Of a stretch of 35,989 nt of DNA, positions 1 to 9,489 are shown piece by piece. A model generated the notes under the pieces. The model was given only the letters and a program-made list of their open reading frames with translations. It was not told the origin of the DNA and made no database searches. Made by a program: the position numbers and the translations under genes. Within the stretch, counting starts at the first letter, position 1. Every line of letters starts with the position of its first letter. The stretch lies in assembly GCA_035533295.1 (NCBI GenBank), contig DATLUA010000016.1, positions 1-35,989 on the forward strand, in the 5' to 3' direction. The stretch is from JAGWJU01 sp035533295 (GTDB lineage Bacteria > Elusimicrobiota > Elusimicrobia > UBA1565 > UBA9628).

Positions 1-101
1 TAAACAACAAGATTCGCGTCATCCAGCGGCGCAGTTACGGGCTGCGAGACGAGGACTACTTGCGCCTCAAGGTCCTCACCTGCATGCTTGATCCGATATG
101 A
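1..101 (+). CDS. ISL3-type transposase, C-terminal fragment
   Basis: An open frame enters from the window edge (first full codon at 3) and stops with TGA at 99-101. The 32 visible residues include NNKIRVIQRRSYGLRDEDY, the conserved C-terminal segment of DDE transposases of the ISL3 family (IS204/IS1001/IS1165 type), which cut and paste the element through its inverted ends. The catalytic core lies outside the window, so intactness cannot be judged. Just downstream is a sequence resembling an ISL3 terminal inverted repeat, which supports the call. Family assignment rests on recall of the motif. Confidence 0.72.
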   Translation, partial: NNKIRVIQRRSYGLRDEDYLRLKVLTCMLDPI

Positions 102-140
102 AATCAAGCGAAAATCACCCACTCAGTTTGGAGAAGACCC
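1..140 (+). mobile_element. Right end of an ISL3-family insertion sequence
   Basis: After the transposase stop, bases 115-140 read on the minus strand begin GGGTCTTC and contain GTGGGTGA. This fits the general ISL3 terminal pattern (GG-TCTTC, a spacer, GTGGGT). The element would end at 140. The next 8 bp (141-148, ATTATAAA) would then be one copy of the target duplication, since ISL3 elements usually make 8-bp duplications. The left end is outside the window. The exact boundary is inferred from remembered consensus, not from an alignment. Confidence 0.55.
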
Positions 141-1367
141 ATTATAAAAGACTGCGCTCCAAATTGCCTCAAGCGACATTTGTTCCCGAGTGCTGGGCCA
201 AGACATTAAATCGTTGGCCATCGCCGCTTCACCGGAAGAACTCAGAGGGCCGACGAATGTGTGGCAAACCTGTTCTCTTCCCACCATCTTCGCCCTGCGA
301 TAGTCTTGCCAACTTTGAATGCCTTGGCTTAAACTGCCGAATTGATTGGCAGTAAAATCCTTGAGAACCTTTTCAACCAGAAAGGGCAGGCAGGTGACGC
401 GCCATTCAAAGGTATCTTTAAAAGACGGATCCCTGCGAATCAAATCATGATAATGCCTCCGGGAATCCGGACCAATGCTGATCATGTGCAAATCCGGATT
501 AGCATTGAAGCAGTCCCGAAAAAGAGCGGCCAGATAATCGTCTCGGAACGAGTAGCCGATGACGATCAAGAACTTGGCCGATTCAAGGCGGCGTTTTAAT
601 ATATAAGTGAAATCGAGAAGCGGCGCCTCCATCGGCTGCTTGGACATGGGATAGAGCATGATGGGCCGCGCCTTTTTGCCGTCGTAAAGCTCCACGTCCA
701 CATCGGAGCTATTATTCGGCTTGATGGGAATCTTGACGGGCCAACCGTCTTGCGACCGATACCACAGCACGGAGCCATGTAACTTATAAAGATAAACCGC
801 CGTGCGATCCGCAGTCTCGAAGGCCCTGGGTGTCCACTCAGGCATAAAGCCGTCGACGATCCGACGTTCCAATCTTCGGCACAGGCGCTCGATGCAGGTG
901 TCGTAATTGACGGAAAAGATATGAATCGGCCCATTTCCGCCCCATTTTTCATCAAGAAGGGGCGCGAGGTATTCGATGTTTCTTGGAGCGATGACTTTGT
1001 CGCGGATAAAAGTCTGGAGCTCGTCCCGGAGCTTTTCCAGCCAGCTTGAATCGATCCCATGATCCGCCTTCAGCAAGCCTGACAACTCGTCGCGTTCATG
1101 GTCAATAAGGCGATGCAGCGTGCGTAAAATAATCTCAATATCGGGGTTCGGTTTTCTGGGATTTAAACGGCCGACAATTTCCTTTAAAGCCGGACGACAT
1201 GCCGGGTGGTTGTCCGCGATATGCTTTATAAACTCCTCCGTCATCTTGCCGACCGCCGGAATGCCGGCCGCGACCGAGGCTCCCGCGCCCAAAAAGAAAA
1301 TCACCTCGTTCGCGCTTTGCGCCTCCGGCAAGGAACCAGGCATTGGCGGTGTCGCTGGAACAATCAT
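123..1367 (-). CDS. SIR2-like domain protein, probably cut short by the IS
   Basis: This 414-residue ORF has the Rossmann-type NAD-binding motif GAGAS at residues 27-31, an FSVNYD segment with N154 and D156, and KLHGS with H197. These are the conserved positions of SIR2-like domains of the prokaryotic defence type (SIR2_2), many of which are NADases that deplete NAD+ during phage infection. It starts at ATG 1367, 3 bp after the hsdM stop, so the two are surely co-transcribed. The last codons (GSSPN and the stop) lie inside the presumed IS inverted repeat at 115-140. The natural C terminus has therefore probably been replaced, with native sequence ending near SAVFYN. Whether the product is active is unknown. 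NADase activity is family knowledge, not shown here. Confidence 0.8.
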   Translation of the reverse strand: MIVPATPPMPGSLPEAQSANEVIFFLGAGASVAAGIPAVGKMTEEFIKHIADNHPACRPALKEIVGRLNPRKPNPDIEIILRTLHRLIDHERDELSGLLKADHGIDSSWLEKLRDELQTFIRDKVIAPRNIEYLAPLLDEKWGGNGPIHIFSVNYDTCIERLCRRLERRIVDGFMPEWTPRAFETADRTAVYLYKLHGSVLWYRSQDGWPVKIPIKPNNSSDVDVELYDGKKARPIMLYPMSKQPMEAPLLDFTYILKRRLESAKFLIVIGYSFRDDYLAALFRDCFNANPDLHMISIGPDSRRHYHDLIRRDPSFKDTFEWRVTCLPFLVEKVLKDFTANQFGSLSQGIQSWQDYRRAKMVGREQVCHTFVGPLSSSGEAAMANDLMSWPSTREQMSLEAIWSAVFYNGSSPN

Positions 1368-1370
1368 TGC

Positions 1371-3383
1371 TTATGCCGCCGAACCGGCCAGCAAGCCGGC
1401 GATTTCCTTTTCTATTTTCTGAAGGTCCCCTTCAATTTCCTCAAGCGGTCGCGGCGGAACGTACTTGTAAAAGTAGCGATTGAAGTTGATTTCATAGCCC
1501 ACCTTGGTCTTGGACTCGTCCACCCAGGCGTCCGGCACGTGGGGCAAAACTTCCCGGCGCATGTAGTCTGCGATTTTTTCCTTGAGCGGGACGTTCTCAT
1601 AGTCGCGAAGCTCGGGGTCCGGCTCGGGACGGCCCTTGGCGTCCTTGCACGCCTCGGCGGTCTCGTCCCGCTCGGACAAGGCTTCCAAGACGGCTTTAAA
1701 AACCGGCGCGGGAATCTTCAAGTCGGCTTTCTTAAAAGCGGCTTCAAGCAAGGCGATGAACGCGGGCCGGCTTTTCACGACGCCCTTGCCGGCCAATGAC
1801 TCCACCGCGGACAAAATCGCCTTCTGCAGTTTTTGCCCTCCGGAGATTTCCGCTTCCGCGCTTTTGGCGTCCTTGCGCTTGCGGCTCTCGGAAAGCCGCG
1901 CGAAGGCAGGCGCCTCTTTTAATCGGGCCATGCGCTCCTTGTCCGCGGAAAAATTGAGCTTGAGCGGCCGCTCGACCGTGATGCGCTGGTAGCCGAAGTC
2001 CTCGTTGTCGAAGATGCGGACATGCTCGCCTTCTTTAAAATTCCCATAGTGGCGCACAATATCCTGGCGCTGCCCCTCGCAAATTTCGTTGCGCTTGTTG
2101 CCCAGGCTCTTGCGCATTTTCTTAAAAAATCCGGTCCCGTCCACCAACTGGATTTTGCCGCGGCGGCTCTTTTCCTTGCGATTGGTCACAATCCAGAGAT
2201 AGGTGGAAATGCCGGTGTTATAGAAAAGCTGGTCCGGCAGGGCCACGACGGCCTCAAGCCGGTCGTTTTCGATAATCCAGCGTCGGAGGTCGCTTTCGCC
2301 CGATCCGGCCCCGCCGGTAAAAAGCGGCGAGCCGTTGAAGACGATGGCGAGCCTTGTCCCGCCTTCTTTAGCGTCCTTCATCTTGCTCATCATGTGCTGA
2401 AGGAAGAGAAAAGAGCCGTCGTTGATGCGCGGCAGCCCCGCGCCGAAACGTCCGCCGAAGCCTTGTTCCTCGCTTTCCCGGCGGATGAACTGTTCCTGGC
2501 GTTTCCACTCCACGCCGAAGGGCGGGTTGGCCAGCATATAGTCAAAAGTTTTGTCCTTGAAGTAATCGTCGGTAAAGCTGTCGCCGAAATGGATGTTCTC
2601 AACATCCTGGCCCTTGATCATCATGTCCGAGCCGCAGACGGCGTAGGCCTGATCGTTGTAGTCTTGGCCGAAAACAAAGAGTTGCGCGTCGGGATTTAAT
2701 TCGTGGATATAGGCTTCGGAGACGGAGAGCATGCCGCCCGTCCCGCAAGCCGGATCAAAGAGAGTTTTAACGGTCCCGGGCTTGGCCCAGCTTTCGCCGT
2801 CCGGAGAAAACAAAAGATCGACCATCAGGCGGATGACTTCCCGGGGAGTGAAGTGATCCCCCGCTTCCTCGTTGGAAGCCTCGTTAAAGCGCCGGATGAG
2901 CTCCTCGAAGATGTAGCCCATTTCAAGGTTGGAGACCCGGTCGGGGTGCAAGTCGATGTCGCAGAACTTTGAGACAAGCGCGTAGAGCGTATTTGTCTCA
3001 TCCAGCTTGGCGATCTGATCTTCGAAGCTGAAGTGGTCAAAAATTTCCTTAGCCCGCGGGGAAAAGCCCTTGATGTAATTGGTCAGGTTCTGAGCTATAT
3101 GAGCGGGATCGTTTTTGAGCCGCTGAAACGTAAAGCGGCTGGTGTTGTGGAACTTTTGGCCGGCCGCTTTATTGAGGATGGGCTCCAGATTTTTAAGCTT
3201 GCCGCCCGTGGCGCTCTGCGCTTTCTGCAGAACCTTTTCCTTTGTGGGCTCAAGGACGCAGTCCAAGCGGCGGAGCACCGTCATGGGCAGCATGACATCT
3301 TTGTACTGGTTGGGGCGGTAAGGTCCGCGCAGAAGATCCGCCACGGACCAGATGAAGTTGGCTTTTTCGCTGAAATTATTCAT
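1371..3383 (-). CDS. hsdM: Type I restriction-modification DNA adenine methyltransferase subunit
   Basis: This 670-residue protein has an N-terminal HsdM helical domain (residues ~8-130) and an N6-adenine methyltransferase domain. SAM motif I is DPACGTGG near residue 210, and the catalytic motif NPPF lies near 285. A long C-terminal extension ends in YEINFNRYFYKYVPPRPLEE, typical of the longer HsdM subfamily. HsdM normally works with a specificity subunit (HsdS) and with HsdR. Neither is in the window, and the next gene in the operon encodes a SIR2 protein instead. An HsdS could be supplied from elsewhere or have been lost beyond the IS. ATG 3383 is preceded by a GGTGA ribosome-binding site with 6-nt spacing. 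The cysteine-free motif I variant and overall length look normal. Confidence 0.92.
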   Translation of the reverse strand: MNNFSEKANFIWSVADLLRGPYRPNQYKDVMLPMTVLRRLDCVLEPTKEKVLQKAQSATGGKLKNLEPILNKAAGQKFHNTSRFTFQRLKNDPAHIAQNLTNYIKGFSPRAKEIFDHFSFEDQIAKLDETNTLYALVSKFCDIDLHPDRVSNLEMGYIFEELIRRFNEASNEEAGDHFTPREVIRLMVDLLFSPDGESWAKPGTVKTLFDPACGTGGMLSVSEAYIHELNPDAQLFVFGQDYNDQAYAVCGSDMMIKGQDVENIHFGDSFTDDYFKDKTFDYMLANPPFGVEWKRQEQFIRRESEEQGFGGRFGAGLPRINDGSFLFLQHMMSKMKDAKEGGTRLAIVFNGSPLFTGGAGSGESDLRRWIIENDRLEAVVALPDQLFYNTGISTYLWIVTNRKEKSRRGKIQLVDGTGFFKKMRKSLGNKRNEICEGQRQDIVRHYGNFKEGEHVRIFDNEDFGYQRITVERPLKLNFSADKERMARLKEAPAFARLSESRKRKDAKSAEAEISGGQKLQKAILSAVESLAGKGVVKSRPAFIALLEAAFKKADLKIPAPVFKAVLEALSERDETAEACKDAKGRPEPDPELRDYENVPLKEKIADYMRREVLPHVPDAWVDESKTKVGYEINFNRYFYKYVPPRPLEEIEGDLQKIEKEIAGLLAGSAA

Positions 3384-3394
3384 GTCCGGTCACC

Positions 3395-3411
3395 CCCACA
3401 AAGCTTGTGGG
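3395..3411 (-). promoter_or_regulatory. Palindrome in the hsdM leader
   Basis: CCCACA and TGTGGG flank a 5-nt centre (AAGCT), 12 bp upstream of the hsdM ATG. In the mRNA the 3' arm abuts the GGTGA ribosome-binding site, so a hairpin could limit translation. Alternatively it is a DNA operator. Further upstream, TATATT near 3445-3450 could be a -10 box. Function is inferred. Confidence 0.4.
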
Positions 3412-3491
3412 TCAGCTTATCAAATATCGATAATTTCTTTCTCAATATATAAGGAAGGCCTTTTCCTACGTTATACCGCGTTTGACGATTT

Positions 3492-3636
3492 GGCTATGGA
3501 TTTGGCTATACACCCCCCGTATAGCCCGGCTATAGCTAAACATAGCCCTTTATAGCCAAATCATAGCCCCAGCTATAGCCAACCATAGCCCGGCTATAGC
3601 TGAATCATAGCCAGGTGTATAGCCAATTGGATAGCC
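3492..3636. repeat. Helically spaced ATAGC(C/T) array upstream of hsdM
   Basis: Eleven ATAGCC or ATAGCT hexamers start at 3521, 3532, 3542, 3552, 3563, 3575, 3585, 3596, 3607, 3619 and 3631, so spacing is always 10-12 bp. Two degenerate units (ATGGAT at 3496, ATACAC at 3508) extend the period to the left, where the complement GGCTAT also occurs at 3492 and 3504. The 17-mer atagcccggctatagct occurs at 3521 and again at 3585, pointing to a 64-bp higher-order duplication. The array fills the gap between the membrane-protein stop (3647) and the hsdM leader. Spacer bases vary, so selection seems to act on the hexamer and its phase. It is not CRISPR-like, because units are far too short. Confidence 0.85.
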
Positions 3637-3646
3637 AAAAATGGCT

Positions 3647-4714
3647 TTATCCAAGCCAGCGGAACTTGCCGCCCGGCTCTTTTTGGACGTGGCCCCAGCG
3701 GACCATTTGGCCGAGATGGCCTTTGATGACCGGAAGGGTCAGGCCGGTCGCCCGCGCCACGTCCTCGATGGAGAAAACTCCGAGGTTTTTGTAGGCCGCC
3801 AGCAATATGGGGCCGCTGGAGCTTCTTCCGTTTCCCTCCGGGCCGTCATCGTCTCCCGGATCCGGCGTCGGGTTTGGCGTGGGCCCCGGCAACGGCGCGG
3901 GACCGGGCCCCGGCAAAGGCTCCGGCCCCGGCGCGGGCTGCGGCGGCGCGTCGGGGTCGTTGGGGTCGTCCGGGTCGAAGGGCACGATGGGCCATATCGC
4001 GGGCGCCACGATCTTCACGCCCGCGTAGACGCCAAAAACAGCCGCGAGCGTCGCATAAAGCGTGCGCGGCACGAACACGGTGTGGTTGCCCCAATCGTAG
4101 ATCCAGATGAAAATCAGGATGCCCACCCAGGCCCACAAAAAGAGGTCGCCCATGCGCTTCTCATAGGCCTGCGCGCGGCGCACCCGCTTTTCCTTATCGC
4201 GCGCGGCCGCGTAGGCCGTCAAGACGGGGAAATAGAAATAGTAGAGCGGCTCAAAGGGCGGCCACAGGCCGAAGCTGAGGCCCTGGCGCAGCGTGTCCGC
4301 CATGCACGCGACGCCCAGGACGGCCGCGAGCCAATAGAGTTTGCTGTTGATGCCCACCCAATACTGGACGTCGGGGTGGTCGTAGTCCTTCGCGCCGTAG
4401 CGCTTGGGGTCCCAGGGTTTTGCGGCGGGAACGGAGGGAACAGAAGGAGCGGACGCGCTCAGGAAAAGCGCGTACGTGCCCGGGGCGCCCGGTTTCATGC
4501 GCCACTCGGGCTGGCCGTCGCGCGCCGGGCCGTGCTTCTCGATGAAGTCCCCGCGGTAGAGCGCGTTCATGACCGCGATGAGCTCGTCGCGGCCGAAGTT
4601 GAACTCGTTTTGCACCTCGCGGAAGATGAACGACCCTCGCGCGCGGCAAAACGCCAGGGCGCGCTCGACCGCCTCGGGCTTGGGCGGCGGCAGGTCGGGA
4701 GACCCATGGGGCAT
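3647..4714 (-). CDS. Membrane protein with winged-helix-like N and C ends
   Basis: I do not recognise a named family. From ATG 4714 the product is 355 residues. Residues ~8-70 look like a winged helix (RALAFCRARGSFIFREVQNE followed by a basic wing). Then come about four hydrophobic segments, including FLWAWVGILIFIWIYDW, followed by a linker of roughly 50 residues made of Pro, Gly and Asp. The last ~55 residues form a second winged-helix-like unit (DVARATGLTLPVIKGHLGQM). The layout suggests a membrane-anchored protein with two nucleic-acid- or protein-binding ends. An upstream ATG at 4777 is in frame, but a TAGAAT box lies only 7 bp before 4714, so I prefer 4714. It is divergent from ugd. The proline-rich stretch is GC-extreme coding sequence, not a separate repeat element. 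Confidence 0.75.
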   Translation of the reverse strand: MPHGSPDLPPPKPEAVERALAFCRARGSFIFREVQNEFNFGRDELIAVMNALYRGDFIEKHGPARDGQPEWRMKPGAPGTYALFLSASAPSVPSVPAAKPWDPKRYGAKDYDHPDVQYWVGINSKLYWLAAVLGVACMADTLRQGLSFGLWPPFEPLYYFYFPVLTAYAAARDKEKRVRRAQAYEKRMGDLFLWAWVGILIFIWIYDWGNHTVFVPRTLYATLAAVFGVYAGVKIVAPAIWPIVPFDPDDPNDPDAPPQPAPGPEPLPGPGPAPLPGPTPNPTPDPGDDDGPEGNGRSSSGPILLAAYKNLGVFSIEDVARATGLTLPVIKGHLGQMVRWGHVQKEPGGKFRWLG

Positions 4715-4721
4715 GAGGCGG

Positions 4722-4727
4722 ATTCTA
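4722..4727 (-). promoter_or_regulatory. -10 box for the membrane protein gene
   Basis: TAGAAT on the minus strand ends 7 bp before ATG 4714, which would put the transcript start at or next to the start codon (leaderless). No good -35 box is visible. Confidence 0.45.
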
Positions 4728-4767
4728 CCATACCGGGCGAGAACTTTTTCGCGCCGCCAAAGCGTTC

Positions 4768-4796
4768 TTGCAAGCATGGGAGTTTTTTGGGAGAAT
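4768..4796 (+). promoter_or_regulatory. Promoter for ugd
   Basis: TTGCAA (4768-4773) and GAGAAT (4791-4796) are separated by 17 bp, each matching the sigma-70 consensus at four of six positions. The -10 box ends 10 bp before ATG 4807 and there is no Shine-Dalgarno sequence. Confidence 0.5.
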
Positions 4797-4806
4797 GTCC
4801 CCGCCC

Positions 4807-6122
4807 ATGAAAAAAATCAACGTCTGCGTCGTCGGCTCGGGATACGTCGGCTTGGTGACCGGCTGCTGCCTGGCGGAAATCGGCCACGACGTCGTCTGCG
4901 TGGACTCGGACTCCAAGAAGCTCGCCGCGCTCAAGAAGGGGCGCGTGCCGATTTACGAGCCCGGCCTGGACGAACTTTTCAAGAAAAACATCAAGGCGGG
5001 ACGCCTGAGCTTTTGCGCCTCCATCAAGGAAGGCATGGATTTCAAGGGGCGGCGCGCGCAAATCGCCTTCATCGCGGTGGGAACCCCGCCCCGGCCGGAC
5101 GGCTCGGCCGACCTCTCCGCGGTCGAGGCCGTGGCCGCGGAAATCGCCCGCAACATCAAGGACTACGTGGTCGTGGTGGACAAATCGACGGTGCCGGTCG
5201 AGACCGGCGACTGGGTGTCCAAGACCATCGCGCGCATCAACAAGAAGGGCGCGCCCTACGACGTGGTCTCGAACCCGGAATTTTTGAGCGAAGGCTCGGC
5301 CGTCGAGGATTTCCTCAAGCCCGACCGCGTGGTGCTGGGAAGCTCGTCGCCCAGGGCCGAGAAGCTCATGCGCGATCTCTACGCCCCGCTCAAGGCCACG
5401 GTCCTGGCCACCGACGTCAAGAGCGCGGAAATCATCAAGCACGCCTCCAACTCCTTTTTGGCGACCAAAATCTCCTACATCAACGCGGTCTCGGCGCTGT
5501 GCGAGAAAGTCGGCGCGGACGTCGTGGAGGTGGCGCGCGGCATGGGCCTGGACCGGCGCATCGGCCCGATGTTCCTGCGCCCGGGCGTGGGCTTCGGGGG
5601 CTTTTGCTTCCCCAAGGACCTGGAGGCCTTCTATTGGATCAGCAAGCAAAAAGGCCACGACTTCGCGCTCTTGAAGGCCGTCAAGGACGTCAACGATTTC
5701 CAGAAGGGCTGGATCCTGCGCAAAATATCCGAGCAGCTGTGGAACCTGGAGGGCAAGACCGTGGCGGTCCTGGGCCTCGCGTTCAAGCCCAATACCGACG
5801 ACATGCGCTTCGCGCCCAGCGTGGACATCATCGCGGGCTTGAAGGCGCGCGGCGTGAAAGTCCGCGCCTGCGATCCGGTCGCCGAAGAGCGCGCGCGGGA
5901 GCTTCCGGAGCTTAAGGGCGTGGTCTTCTGCAAGGACGCCTACGAGTGCGCCAAGGGCGCCGACGCCCTGGCCCTGGTCACCGAGTGGCCCAAGTTCAAG
6001 GAGCTCGACCCCAAGCGCCTGGAGAAAATCATGCGCGTGCCCCTGATTTTGGACGGACGCAACGCGCTTGACCCCGCCAAGTTCCGCCGCGCGGGATTCA
6101 CCTACTGCGGCGTGGGGCGGCC

Positions 6123-6126
<4 letters not shown>
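4807..6126 (+). CDS. ugd: UDP-glucose 6-dehydrogenase
   Basis: This 439-residue enzyme oxidises UDP-glucose to UDP-glucuronate using two NAD+. The N terminus has the Rossmann motif GSGYVG. The catalytic cysteine is C267 in the GVGFGGFCFPKD motif, where the usual Ser before Cys is Phe. The C-terminal UDP-binding domain starts around LGLAFKPNTDDMR. ATG 4807 is chosen because it gives the standard MKKINVCVVGSGYVG start; an upstream in-frame ATG at 4768 falls on the -35 region. Its stop overlaps the next gene by 4 bp (GTGA). With that neighbour it forms a two-step path from UDP-glucose to UDP-xylose, a donor for cell-surface glycans. Confidence 0.95.
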
Positions 6127-7046
<920 letters not shown>

Positions 7047-7048
7047 GG

Positions 7049-7064
7049 CGGCTTTAAAAAGCCG
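7049..7064 (+). promoter_or_regulatory. Perfect short hairpin in the uxs-glycosyltransferase gap
   Basis: CGGCTTT and AAAGCCG flank two A residues and fill most of the 17-bp gap. The last G is the first base of the next gene's GTG. It could couple or restrain translation. No U-tract follows, so a terminator is unlikely. Confidence 0.35.
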
Positions 7065-7765
7065 TGCTCTCCGTCCTCATCCCCTGCCTTAACGAGGAAG
7101 AAAACCTCCGCCGGTTCCAGGACGCGCTCTTTCCGGCGCTTGAAGCCTTGGGCGAGCCGTTCGAGGTTATTCTCATCGACGACGGCTCCACGGACGGGAC
7201 TTGGCGGGAGATGGAGCGCCTCGCTGCCGAGCGGCCGCAAGTCCGCGCCGTGCGGCGCCCGAAAAATTTCGGCCTCGGCGCGGCGCTGGCCGCCGGCTTC
7301 GCGGCCAGCCAAGGCGATTGGATCGCCGTCCTGGACGCGGACTTGACCTTCGCGCCCGCAGACATCGCCAAACTCTTGGCGCGCCAGAAGGAGACCGGCG
7401 CGGACATGGTCTCGGGCTCGCCCTTTCTTTGCCCGGCGCCGCGCGGCTCCTGGCGGCGGCGCATTCCCAGCCGGATTCTCAACGCGCTCTACGGCGCGCT
7501 GCTCGATCCGCGGCTGACCTCCTACACCCCCGTGTTCCGGCTCTACCGCTCCCGAGCGATCAAAACCATGCGCCTCAAGAGCCGCGGCTTCGAGATCAAC
7601 GCGGAAATCGCCGCCGCCTTCGTGCGCGCGGGATTTAACATCGCGGAAGCGCCGGCGGCGCTCAAAACCCGGGCCTACGGCCGCTCCAAGCTGAGCGTCG
7701 GCCGCGAGTTGGCCCGGCACGCGCGCCTCATGGGGCGGATTTTATTCCACGCGGGCATTGTTTGA
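7064..7765 (+). CDS. Family 2 glycosyltransferase, polyprenyl-phosphate type
   Basis: This 233-residue protein starts with GTG. It has the GT2 signature IPCLNEEENL, IDDGSTDGT for nucleotide-sugar binding, LDADL as the metal-binding D-x-D, and TSYTPVFRLYRS with GRSKLSVG near the end. The pattern resembles dolichol- or undecaprenyl-phosphate sugar transferases (DPM1/ArnC-like), but it lacks the C-terminal membrane helices of ArnC-type enzymes. It probably loads a sugar onto a lipid carrier; which sugar cannot be told. Its place after ugd and UDP-xylose synthase suggests UDP-glucuronate or UDP-xylose, which is inference only. Confidence 0.85.
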   Translation: MLSVLIPCLNEEENLRRFQDALFPALEALGEPFEVILIDDGSTDGTWREMERLAAERPQVRAVRRPKNFGLGAALAAGFAASQGDWIAVLDADLTFAPADIAKLLARQKETGADMVSGSPFLCPAPRGSWRRRIPSRILNALYGALLDPRLTSYTPVFRLYRSRAIKTMRLKSRGFEINAEIAAAFVRAGFNIAEAPAALKTRAYGRSKLSVGRELARHARLMGRILFHAGIV

Positions 7766-7771
7766 TACAAT
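7766..7771 (+). promoter_or_regulatory. -10 box for the ferredoxin reductase gene
   Basis: TACAAT directly follows the glycosyltransferase stop and ends 9 bp before ATG 7781, allowing a very short leader or none. The -35 region is poor. Confidence 0.4.
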
Positions 7772-7780
7772 AGGTCCAAG

Positions 7781-9168
<1,388 letters not shown>

Positions 9169-9181
<13 letters not shown>

Positions 9182-9489
9182 TCTTCGCCTATCTCCTGCT
9201 GCCCCTCGTCATCTCATGGTTCGTCGTCAAGTTTCTCAAGGCTTATTCAAAAAACGAGGTTCCGCCGGACATTCAAAGCCTCTACGCTAGAACGCCGTTG
9301 GCCCGCGGCCAATTCCGCCTCGTGGAGAAAGACGGCGAGCGGACGCAAATCCTGGAAGACTGCCCGTCGCACGAAGAGGCGGTGGAAAAAGCCTACCGCG
9401 CGATGCGCGTCGCCAAGGACGCGGGCCGCAAGTCCTCCTTCCTGGTCTTAAACCACGAAGGCGCGGCTTTCGACCAGATCGATTCCTAA
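9169..9489 (+). CDS. Small single-pass membrane protein, unknown function
   Basis: GTG at 9169 is chosen because GGAG lies 8 bp upstream and it yields a protein starting directly with a hydrophobic helix (about residues 2-24), followed by a soluble domain of about 80 residues. The product is 106 residues. The soluble part (FRLVEKDGERTQILEDCPSH and onward) looks folded, but I recognise no family. It overlaps the fprA end by 13 bp, and its stop overlaps the convergent glgP stop by 4 bp, so there is no room for a terminator between the two converging units. Confidence 0.7.

Noticed and set aside
1371..3383. Complete type I restriction-modification system
   Set aside because: No HsdS or HsdR coding sequence is present in the window.
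3492..3636. CRISPR array
   Set aside because: Repeat unit is only about 11 bp with no unique 30-bp spacers and no cas genes nearby.
3641..4810. Long plus-strand ORF (389 codons) opposite the membrane protein
   Set aside because: Arg/Gly/Pro-rich translation without domains; it mirrors a GC-rich gene on the other strand that has clear membrane segments and a promoter.
4569..5915. Plus-strand ORF of 448 codons in another frame over ugd
   Set aside because: Arg/Gly-rich shadow of ugd, which has all family motifs.
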